DNA from: Symbiodinium natans
Lineage: Eukaryota; Sar; Dinophyceae; Suessiales; Symbiodiniaceae
Assembly (NCBI GenBank): GCA_905221605.1
Contig: CAJNDS010002834.1
Span: 1-50,000 of the forward strand
Direction: 5' to 3'
Length of the DNA stretch: 50,000 nucleotides
The notes under the pieces are model-generated. The model was given only the letters and a program-made list of their open reading frames with translations. It had not been told where the DNA came from and ran no database searches. Position numbers and translations under genes: made by a program. Positions 42,061-50,000 of the stretch are shown here, piece by piece (the stretch's first letter is position 1; each line of letters opens with the position of its first letter).

Positions 42061-42779
42061 TCGCCTTCATGACCGCGGCCCAGTTTTGGGTTCAGGGTTT
42101 AGGGCTTGGGGTTGGGGTTTAGAGTTCAGGGTTTGGGGTTTCGGGCTTCGGGTTTGGGGTTTAGGGTTCAGGGTTTAGGGTTTTGGATTTAGGGTTTAGG
42201 GTTCAGGGTTCAGGGTTTGGGGTTTAGGGCCTTCATGACTGCGATCCAGTTTATCAAGGGACGAAAAGAGGGGCCCTTATGAGAGGAATCTAGGGCTTAT
42301 TCAGGGGTTTTCCAGGGGCTACTTCGGTATGTGGGGACTATATGTGGTCTCTATAGGGGTTGTCTCATTTTACCACTTTGAGGGGTTTAGGGTCTTGGGA
42401 GGTTTTGGGGCTTTGGGAGGTGTAGGGCTTTGTCAAGGGATGACGACTCGTACCCCTAAAGGTTCCCCTCAATATACGTGCTCCTAGTATGGCCCTATGT
42501 TCTCCTCGGGATCCTGAAAAAGGGTCACCCAAACCCAAGTGTACAACCTTCAGGGTCCAAGGTGACTTTGGGAGGTATCGGGCTTTGAGGGGTGCAGGGC
42601 TTCAGGAGCTTCAGGGCTTTGGGAGTGTTTAGGGTTTCAGGGTTCTAGGGTTCTCTTTTTTCAGGGGGGAATTAGGAGGCTTAGGGTTTAGGGTTTAGGG
42701 CTTAGGGTATAGGGTTTAGGGTTTAGGGTTAGGGTTCGTAGGCTTGGGAGGACTGAAGTTTGAAGGGCTCGGACTCTAG
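42061..42779. repeat. G-rich tract flanked by a duplication, dispersed repeat, TTTAGGG
   Basis: TTTAGGG variants at 42090-42226 lie between the two GCCTTCATGAC.GCG.CCAG copies. A GACTCGTA.CCC dispersed repeat spans 42431-42552. TTTAGGG at 42680-42730. Confidence 0.8.
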
Positions 42780-42846
42780 GACACTGCAAAGCCTCGTGGA
42801 CTCCCGGGTGGGGCATGATGCTGGGCCTCAAGGAGGCCTTGAGAAG
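42780..42846 (+). CDS. Possible exon, unidentified
   Basis: TCTAG|G acceptor, frame TLQSLVDSRVGHDAGPQGGL then EK, donor AAG|GT. It sits in a G-left/C-right island, the reverse of the usual exon pattern. The minus strand is also open here (LKASLRPSIMPHPGVHEALQ). Confidence 0.3.
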
Positions 42847-43015
42847 GTGGACAAAATCCTAAGCCCTAAGCCCTAAACCCTCAACCCTAAACCCTAAACC
42901 CTAAGCCCTAAGCCCTAAGCCCTAAACCCTAAACCCTAAACCCTAAACCCTAAGCCCTAAGCCCTAAACCCTAAACCCTAAACCCTAAACCGGCCGCCCT
43001 AAACCCACCCCTGGA
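42847..43015. repeat. CCCTAAA tract with AAGCCCT variants
   Basis: CCCTAAA and CCCTAAG blocks from 42855 to 42991. Confidence 0.9.
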
Positions 43016-43261
43016 ATGCTTGGGAGTGCATGGACAGGCACTTATTGTGAGCACGAAGCATTCAGCTTGCAACCTCGTTTTCCACTTGTGGATGTCAGGG
43101 CTCACTTGGAACTTGACCTGGATTCAGACCCATATTTCTGGGGTTTAGTTGATGAGTGGCTTCAGCGGAATCCTCACGATGCCAACTCCCTGCAACTGTG
43201 AGCACGAAGCGTTCAGCTTGCAACCTCAAAAAGGTTTATCTGCCTAACCCTGGCGAGGCGC
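43016..43261 (+). CDS. Open frame and small exon in a unique island
   Basis: ATG 43016 to TGA 43199-43201: the frame includes VRAHLELDLDSDPYFWGLVD then EWLQRNPHDANS. A 30-bp stretch (TGTGAGCACGAAGC.TTCAGC) at about 43047 is repeated at 43199. After the second copy, AAAAG|G opens VYLPNPGEARSLPSTPG with a GAG|GC donor at about 43261. No family recognised. Confidence 0.35.
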
Positions 43262-44301
43262 GGAGCTTGCCAAGCACGCCTGGGTAATAGGGTTTAGGGT
43301 TTAGGCTTTAGTGTTTAGGGTTTAAGATTGTACCCCGTGGCGGAATGGTGATCGGGCCTTCAAGCGGCCTTGGCCTATGGCCTACACGCAGCAATGGAGG
43401 ATGCGCGTGACCAGGACAGCTGAGAGAGGCAGGTCGCAGACCAGCATGTTTGTTGGTTGATTTGGTGGCGCTGCATGGCCGGATGAGATTCCATGAGTAC
43501 CGAGTTGAGGGTTGGGTTTCCGGTTGGGGGCCCTAAACCCCAAACCCTAAACCCTAAGCCCTAAACCCTAAACCCTAAACCCTAAACCCTAAACCTGCAT
43601 GGCGTAAGAGCTTGAGGTTGATTTGGGGGTTTTGGGGTTCGATATTCAGGCCTGCCGAGGCTTACTTACCTCCCTAAACCCTTGGGGCCTTAAACCCCCT
43701 TAAACCCCTGAAACCCTCAAACCCCTCAAACCCTTAAACCCCCTTACATCCCCTTAAACCCTTAAACCCTTAAACCCCCCTTAAATCCCCCTTAAATCCC
43801 CTTAAACCCCCTTAAACCCTAACTCCCAAACCCTAACCCTAAACCCCAAATTATGCTTGCCATCAGCCACTTGGCACCCTCGGCTGTACACCCGAAGCCG
43901 GGTGTGCGGTGTACCTGGTGGGACCCGCTTGACCTGCAGTGTTGATGGGTTATTACCTGCTAGTTAAGGGTAGATACTGCTAAAATTATACACTATACCT
44001 ACGAATTCAGGGTAGTTACGACGAAACTGTAGGCAGACAGAGTCCCAGCTAGGGTTTTAGGGTTTAGGGTTTCGGGCTTCGGGTTGAACATAGGTTCTTT
44101 AGGAGTTTCGCGGGGCTTTCAGGGTTTGTACAGGGTTTATAGGGCTTGTAGAGCAGGGGCGTACAGGGCCCTGAGCCCTAACTAAAACCCTAGACCGAAG
44201 CCCTAAACCCTAAACCCTAAAACCCAAACCCTAAACCCTAAACCCTAAACCCTAAACCCTAAACCCTAAACCCTAAACCCTAAACCCTAAACCCTAAACC
44301 C
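43262..44301. other. Spacer with a possible coding stretch and repeats
   Basis: TTTAGGG at 43290-43325. A frame open at 43341-43460 (RNGDRAFKRPWPMAYTQQWR then MRVTRTAERGRS, TGA) is unidentified. CCCTAAA at 43532-43595, a CCCCTTAAA 9-mer array at 43685-43815, unique sequence, and CCCTAAA at 44195-44300. Confidence 0.55.
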
Positions 44302-44388
44302 ATGAGCGGTTTTCGGGTTGTGCTGAAGTCGCCAGAGGATCCCGATGCCGGCTGGAATGGGCTGGGCCTCACAGCGGCAGTGCCCCAG
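44302..44388 (+). CDS. Exon-like island, possible start exon
   Basis: ATG 44302 lies directly after CCCTAAA; frame MSGFRVVLKSPEDPDAGWNG then LGLTAAVPQ, donor CAG|GC. TTTAGGG follows at 44411. It could equally be an internal exon. Confidence 0.5.
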
Positions 44389-44993
44389 GCCTTTTGTCTG
44401 TTGAGGGCTATTTAGGGTTTAGGGTTTAGGGTTTAGGGTTTAGGGTTTAGGGTTTAGGGTTTAGGGTTTAGGGTTTACGATATTAGGGGGGGTACCTTCT
44501 CGAGGTCCTTTTTTTAAGGAACCCTACTATTTGGGGGACTCTATTCGGGGTCCCCTATTTTCGTAACCCCATTGCTCCACAACCTTCTGTTGTCCTGCGG
44601 CTTAGTGTTTAGAGTGGAAGCTTATGAGCTTGCTCATCGTCGTGGTTCTTAGGAGGGATGTTGAGAAATACACCCCCCCCCCCCACTTAAACCCTTAAAG
44701 TGATATCTGTTAGAGGGGGTACAAGTAGGCATATGATGTTCCCTTGCTAGGCACCTATGAAAAGTGCACGCTCTCTCAATTTCAGGGTGTTCGGCGAAAG
44801 CCAAAGCCCGAAGCCCAAACCCCAAAACCCTAAACCCTGACCCCTAAACCCCAAGTCTAAGCCCTAAGCACTAAGCCCTAAACCCTAAACCCTAAACCCT
44901 AAACCCTAAACCCTACACCCTGCACCCTGCACTCTAAACCTAAACCCTACCAACCTTAAAACCCTATAAACCCACTAAACCCTCCACGAGCAG
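44389..44993. repeat. TTTAGGG, dispersed repeat, CCCTAAA
   Basis: TTTAGGG at 44410-44475. The GAGAAGGTACC-family repeat, reversed, lies at 44475-44570. Unique sequence with a C run at about 44670, then CCCTAAA at 44870-44985. Confidence 0.8.
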
Positions 44994-45047
44994 GCCGACC
45001 GTGGCGGTGGGAACGCGGACTCGGTGCGTCCGCTGCTGACCGGCGAG
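44994..45047 (+). CDS. Exon-like island, unidentified
   Basis: AGCAG|G acceptor, frame ADRGGGNADSVRPLLTGE, donor GAG|GC. CCCTAAA left, TTTAGGG right at 45066. Confidence 0.45.
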
Positions 45048-45502
45048 GCAAGCCTGCTTTCAAGGGGTTTAGGGTTTAGGGTTTAGGGTTTAGGGTTTAG
45101 TGTAGGCCCTAGTTGGTAGGCCACGGTAACCTAGGGTTTGGGGCTTGTAGGGTTTAGTGTAATTGAAGGTTCATGACTATAGGTAGGCCCTTGGGATATT
45201 TTGAATTTTCCATCAGGGAGAGAGTTGAAGCTTGACCAAAGACTGTATCTTTTCATTCGGTCCCCATCAGCACCCTAAACCCTAAACCCCAAACCCTAAA
45301 CCCTAAACTCTAAAGCCTAAACCCCAAACCCTAAACCCTAAACCCTAAACCCTAAACCAGCAGATACGGTGGTTTCCTGCTCATGGTAGCTTCATGTAAA
45401 ATTCTGAAGGTAGGAAGTGTGGGGTGGTTTGGGGATGGGTCCAGTGCGCGCAGGCATTTTTGGAGAGAGCAGAAAAGAATCAGACGGGTTAGGGTTTAGG
45501 GT

Positions 45503-45583
<81 letters not shown>

Positions 45584-46041
45584 GGGGTGGACATCCGAAA
45601 CCACGATTGGGGCTGGGCTTCTCGAGGGCTCCCTGAAACTGAGATCCCAAAAGCCAGAACACCCAAATCCCTAAGCCATAAGAGCCCTAACTAAATCCTA
45701 CAACCCCGAAAGGCCATGAATCCTAAATCCTATGAGCCCTCAACTCTAAATCCCAATTCCCAGAAACCCCCCAGCCCTGAACACAAAATTCCCTCAACCC
45801 CAAACGCGCGGAGCCAGGGCTTTAAGACTTTGGCTTTGGCAGGTCAGCCGCGAACCCCTCAATCATCAAAGTATTCAAAAACCTAAGCCCCAACCCCTAA
45901 GCCCCAACTTGCCTAAACCCTAAACCCTAAACCCTAAACCCTAAACCCTAAACCCTAAACCCCTAAACCCTGACCCCTAAACCCTGAGTCAACTGTCGGC
46001 TTGCTGAGCAACAGAAGCATTCGAGGCCGCGTGTCCCACGG
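45048..46041. repeat. TTTAGGG, CCCTAAA, TTGAGGG array, CCCTAAA
   Basis: TTTAGGG at 45065-45100. A dispersed-repeat fragment (TAGGTAGGCCCTTGGGATATT) at 45182. CCCTAAA at 45272-45358. A homogenised TTGAGGG 7-mer array (about 13 copies) at 45498-45585. Unique sequence, then CCCTAAA at 45913-45985. Confidence 0.85.
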
Positions 46042-46389
46042 TTGGCCAACACCAGAACAATGCAATCCCTGCGCGCATCGTCAAGATTGTTTTTGGAGAT
46101 GCGTCTCCCAGAGCATTGCTTGACAAATCCCCGAGGCCGACGCGTCATACTGGAAGAAGAGTGGGGCGAGAAGGAGCAAGAAGTGAGCCGGATGTTGGTG
46201 CGCAGCCTGATGTACAGCAACTTCATGGGCTTGCAGGCGGCCGTCGCTGGGTGGAAGCTTAAGGACAACTCCGACGGACCAGCACCAAAGGTTGCGTGCC
46301 ATCTTGGCAGACTCGGAAGACATCTGGTAGGTCGCCTGGAACCTGTCCGGAGACGTCTATCTTCGGACGACCTTGCCGAAAGCCCTTAA
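46042..46389 (+). CDS. Unidentified 115-codon open frame
   Basis: The frame reads LFLEMRLPEHCLTNPRGRRV then ILEEEWGEKEQEVSRMLVRS and LMYSNFMGLQAAVAGWKLKD, and stops at TAA. It begins at a non-ATG codon. Composition is strongly protein-like in the first 75 codons; APK|GT near 46290 could be a donor. No family recognised. It is long for an exon in this window, so a transposon origin is possible. Confidence 0.45.
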   Translation: MANTRTMQSLRASSRLFLEMRLPEHCLTNPRGRRVILEEEWGEKEQEVSRMLVRSLMYSNFMGLQAAVAGWKLKDNSDGPAPKVACHLGRLGRHLVGRLEPVRRRLSSDDLAESP

Positions 46390-46801
46390 AACCCTACAAA
46401 CCCTTCAATCCCCTGCCCGAGCCCGCTTCGGACGCTCTTGAGGCGACCCTAACCCCTAAACTCTACACCCTCAAAACCCTCAAAACCCTCAAAACCCTCA
46501 AAACCCCAAACCCTAAACCCTAAACCCTAAACCCTGAAAAACTTTCAAAGGCCTAAAGCCGCTGACAGGACCTGGCCCTCAAGCAATGGATGGGCAACCC
46601 TAGAGCCCAAACCCTCAAAACCCTCAAAACCCTCAAAACCCTCAAAACCCTCAAAACCCTAAACCCCTAACCCTAAACCCTAAACCCCTAACCCTAAACC
46701 CTAAACCCTAAACCCTAAACCCTAAACCCTAAACCCTAAACCCCTAACCCTAAACCCTACCTAAATCCTAAAAACCCTCAAGGCCCTAAAGCCCCTGGCA
46801 G
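46390..46801. repeat. CCCTCAAAA and CCCTAAA arrays with a truncated exon copy
   Basis: CCCTCAAAA 9-mers at 46468-46505 and 46612-46660, and CCCTAAA at 46505-46535 and 46660-46765. Between them, 46550-46597 is a near-copy of the intron end and first 30 bp of the exon at 46802, broken off at GGGCA. Confidence 0.85.
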
Positions 46802-46870
46802 GACCTCGCACTCAAGCAATGGATGGGCACGGTCTGGCAGCTGCACGGGGAGCCCAGCGTCGACGCGGAG
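46802..46870 (+). CDS. Exon-like island, intact copy
   Basis: GGCAG|G acceptor, frame DLALKQWMGTVWQLHGEPSV then DAE, donor GAG|GC; the frame stays open to TAG at about 46907. CCCTAAA left, TTTAGGG right. A truncated duplicate lies 235 bp upstream. Confidence 0.55.
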
Positions 46871-48186
46871 GCAGCCGGGCTGGGGAGTGTAGACTACATG
46901 GAAGTCTAGGTGTTTAGGGTTTAGGGTTTAGGGTTTAGGGTTTAGGGTTTAGGGTTTAGGGTTTAGAGACTAGGGTTTAGGGTTTAGGGTTTTGGGTTTA
47001 AGGCCAGATTGCGGGACAGAGGGCTTGAAGATCTAGGGGTATGGGGATGAAGGCTCAGGGTCTACAGACTTTGAAACCTTAAATCAGCAGGTGACTTCTG
47101 GGTGAGTCGTGTAGGCTTGGGTCCTCATATTAAAGGATTTGTGAAGTAAGGGTTTAGGGTTTGGGGTTTGAGGTTTAGGGCTTAGGGTTTAGGGTTTAGG
47201 GTTTGAGGAAATCTGAAGACACGAGCCCAAGTGACTACGTTGACGGTGCTGGATATGCAATTCTCGCTTCCCGCGCAGAAACGAGAAGTCCAGCCCCTGA
47301 ACTTCTTCAGCGTCTTTCTAAAATCCTTCTCTACCCTTCACACCTAACAACCTAAATCCTAAACCCTAACCCCCCCCCCCCCCAAAAAAAAAAAAAAAGT
47401 GTATATATATATATATAATAGAAAATACAAGAAAAAAACCTACAACCCCACGGCCGAAGCACCCCAGAGCCTAAGCAGCCCACAACCCCCGAAAACCCCA
47501 AAGACCCAGAACCTTGAAAGCCCAACCTCCAATTCCCTAAACCCCTCAAGAGCCTACACCCAAGAAAGGACCGACACCTTGCGCACTAAAGGCCGAAAGG
47601 CCCTCAACCACATATGTGGTCAGTTCTCTAAATTATGGTCCCTTTGGGGGTTGCTATTCTAAGGCGACCCTTAATACATAGGGCACCCCCAAAAAGGGAC
47701 CGTAATGTACGGAGAACTAACCATATGGTAGATGATCGGAGATTCTTTTTCCGACACCCCCCCTAGGAAGACTACAGTAGATAACCCTAAACCTTAAACA
47801 CCCTAAACGACGCCAGACGCCCTAGAAACCCAAACCCTAAACCCTAAACCCCTGAACCCCTAGAAACCCAAACCCAGAATCCTAAAACCTAAACCGGACC
47901 CCTAGACAAACCCTAAACCCTAATCCCCGGAACCCTAGAAACCCTAGACCCTAGACCGAGAACCCCTAGAAACGCTAACGATTTTGTTTGGGGCTTTCCG
48001 AAAATGGGGGTACCCTTTTGGGGGGTCCGTTTAAGGGGATTCTATTCTATTTGGGGCATAAAAGGGTTTATGGTTTGGGACCTTAAACCCTAAACCCTAA
48101 GCCCTAAACCCTAAACCCTCAACCCTAAACCCTAAACCCTAAACCCTTATTTGGGAAATGCCCACACAAGCCTGAGAGCCCTGGAG
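46871..48186. other. TTTAGGG tract, spacer, palindromic element, degenerate repeats
   Basis: TTTAGGG at 46912-47005 and 47150-47205. A possible small exon follows the CGCAG at about 47279 (KREVQPLNFFSVF). Poly(C)-poly(A) joined to (TA)n at 47369-47416. A palindromic element at 47611-47728. Degenerate CCCTAAA/CCCTAGAAA at 47780-47970. A diverged dispersed repeat at 47985-48060. CCCTAAA at 48085-48148. Confidence 0.65.
47611..47728. mobile_element. Palindromic MITE-like element
   Basis: Arms of about 45 bp, imperfectly complementary: CATATGTGGTCAGTTCTC... on the left and ...GAGAACTAACCATATG on the right, with GGTCCCTTTGGGGGT and CACCCCCAAAAAGGGACC inside. It folds almost end to end. Single copy in this window. 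Confidence 0.75.
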
Positions 48187-48248
48187 GTTCCCCCGCCAGC
48201 GCGGGTAATCCTTCAGATCCAGCCGGATGGCAGCCTGTGGGTGCGGAG
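48187..48248 (+). CDS. Exon-like island, unidentified
   Basis: TGGAG|G acceptor, frame VPPPARVILQIQPDGSLWVR, donor GGAG|GT. CCCTAAA left, TTTAGGG right. The beta-strand-like alternation is convincing but no family is recognised. Confidence 0.5.
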
Positions 48249-49589
48249 GTGGCGTAGGGTTTAGGGTTTAGGCTTTAGGGTTTAGGGTTTAGGGTTTAGG
48301 GTTTAGGGTTTAGGGTTTAGGGTTTAGGGTCTGGGTCGCCTCAGGCCGCGAAGCACGGCTTCGGGTGTTTAAGAGTTTGGTGGGTTTTTTGCGGGGTTTT
48401 CGGGGGTTTGGGGCTCAAGGGTTTTCAGGGGTTTGTGGTTTAAAGGTTTCGGAGACTCAGTGCTTCTGGTTACCCTGAACCTAAGCCCCAAACCCTAAAG
48501 CCTAAAGCCTAAAACCCTAAACCCCCTTCAGGGGTGTTAGGGTTTCAGGGTTTCAGGGTTTCAGGGCTTGAGGGGTTTAAGGGCTTTAGGGGAGCAACCG
48601 TTGGACCTGGCCTTTGAATTATGGCAGGTTTCGAGTTCAGGCTCTTTTGGGTTTAGGGTTTGGGGTTTAGAGTTTAGGGTTTAGGGTTTAGGGTTTCATG
48701 TTCAGGAATTAGGATTCTGGGTTCAGGTTTTTAGGGTTCGGTTCAGGCTTTCAGGCTTTTAGGGCTTGGGTGTTTTGGGTTTAGGGTACGGCGACGCTCA
48801 GGCTCAGTCTGCCTTCTTTCTTGAGCCGGCCAATTGTGTCGGGCAAAAGCGCTAAACCCTAAACCCTAAAAACCCTATAATAAACCCTATAAACCCTATA
48901 AACCCTATAAACCCTATAAACCCCATAAACCCCCTAAACCCTCTAAACCCTATAAACCCTATAAACCCTATCAACCCTATAAACCCTATAAACCCTATAA
49001 ACCCTCTAAACCCTCTAAACCCTATAAACCCTATAAACCCTATAAACCCTAAACCCTAAACAGCTTAACCCGTTAGGGTTTAGGCTTTAAGGGCCCCCAC
49101 AGCATCCCAATAGCCTGCTCTCCGCCACCAGAAAAGGAGCCCCTGTGAAGTTATAAACCCCTAAACCCTAAACCCTAAACCCTAAACCCTAAACCCTAAA
49201 CCCTAAACCCTAAACCCTAAACCCTAAACCCTAAACCCGCCAGCCCTCTTGTTGGGGTTACACTCCCTGGTGCTAACAGTTGCTTCCCACCAAGTTTCCG
49301 TTTAACTCGAAATCCCGAACTCCCTAAACCACAACAACCCTGAGCCCAAATCCCTAAAAAAGACCTCTACCCTAAACCAAAAAACTCTGAGCCCGAAGCC
49401 TTACACGCCCTAAGCCCTGTACCCTAAACCATAAACACCCTAAGCCTCAAACCCTAAAAACCCTCTACCCTAAACCCAAAACCCTAAGCGCCCTAGACCC
49501 TAAACCCTAAATGCCCAAGACCCTAAACCCGAAGTCCTAAACCCTACAAACCCTTAACCCCAAACCCTAAAACCCGAAGCCCCTGTGAG
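48249..49589. repeat. TTTAGGG, spacers, CCCTATAAA 9-bp array, CCCTAAA
   Basis: TTTAGGG at 48255-48330 and degenerate G-rich sequence to 48780, with a short possible exon at 48592-48631 (EQPLDLAFELWQ). CCCTATAAA 9-mers at 48880-49055, CCCTAAA at 49155-49238, and degenerate C-rich sequence at 49310-49580. Confidence 0.75.
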
Positions 49590-49666
49590 GGACTCGGCGA
49601 GTCTGTGGATACCCCTCCTCTCGAAGTCCTTCGCGCGGATGCCTGGATTGCTTGGGCTTCCGTCAG
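49590..49666 (+). CDS. Exon-like island, unidentified
   Basis: TGAG|G acceptor, frame GLGESVDTPPLEVLRADAWI then AWASVR. An alternative frame is open (DSASLWIPLLSKSFARMPGL). CCCTAAA left, TTTAGGG right. Confidence 0.45.
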
Positions 49667-50000
49667 ACTGAGTATGCTTTAAGGGGGGTCTAGGGTTCGG
49701 GAAATAGGGTTCAGGGTTTAGGCAACAGGGTTCAGCGTTTAGGGCTTTGGGTTTTGGGTTTATTAGGGTTTAGGGTTTAGGGTTTAGGGGTGTAGGGTTT
49801 GGGGGGTTGAGGTTGTCGTGGGGCTCGAGGGACCTGATAGCCTTGGGTTTGGAGACCCTGTTAAAACATAGGGACTGGGTAGTTAACCTTCAAATTTTGG
49901 TTTAGGGTTTAGGGTTGTATCCTACTTGATTTCAAGGGTAGGCAGCCCCGAAGCATTCTTAAAGTAGATATGAAGGGAAACCTTGGGGGGTTCGGGTGTT
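49667..50000. repeat. TTTAGGG variants and unique end
   Basis: G-rich variants at 49690-49810 and a short TTTAGGG piece at 49900. No gene is seen to the end of the window. Confidence 0.7.

Overview
This window looks like nuclear DNA of a dinoflagellate, probably close to the Symbiodiniaceae or other Suessiales. The reasons are: (i) very many interstitial TTTAGGG/CCCTAAA telomere-type tracts; (ii) genes cut into tiny GC-rich exons of about 30-90 bp, with acceptors of the form AG|G and donors that are often GC or GA rather than GT, as known in dinoflagellates; (iii) fragments of a copia-type retrotransposon and of a cytosine-5 DNA methyltransferase; (iv) many small palindromic elements. The species cannot be named from the sequence. 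The long continuous frames that run through TTTAGGG repeats are artefacts and were not annotated.

Layout. 1-11.4 kb: telomere-like tracts, a 92-bp minisatellite, and a series of exon-like islands on the + strand. These include an island with a protein-kinase glycine loop, an AT-rich two-exon fragment resembling a chromo-barrel/Tudor-knot domain, and a short terminal exon pair whose intron is a complete inverted-repeat element. 12.8-26.8 kb: one gene can be read almost end to end, an aldo/keto reductase of about 330 codons in about 18 exons spread over 14 kb. Its introns carry telomere-like repeats, miniature inverted-repeat elements, a DNA methyltransferase fragment and a nested run of coding-like sequence. 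26.8-50 kb: further exon-like islands on the + strand from one or more unidentified genes, with a copia gag-pre-integrase fragment, several transposon-like open frames, and the same repeat families.

The main structural observation is a polarity rule. Exon-bearing islands usually have CCCTAAA on their left and TTTAGGG on their right, so introns tend to begin with TTTAGGG and end with CCCTAAA. In the intron RNA the two ends would be complementary and could pair, bringing the splice sites together. Equally, each island looks like a small DNA fragment capped by correctly oriented telomeric repeats and joined head-to-head to its neighbours. Telomere-like blocks also interrupt several inverted-repeat elements and are sometimes flanked by duplications of 12-48 bp. 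This suggests they were inserted or amplified during break repair, after those elements had spread.

Exon boundaries were worked out by eye from reading frame, AG|G acceptors and family alignment. Outside the aldo/keto reductase they are approximate, and several islands are open in more than one frame.
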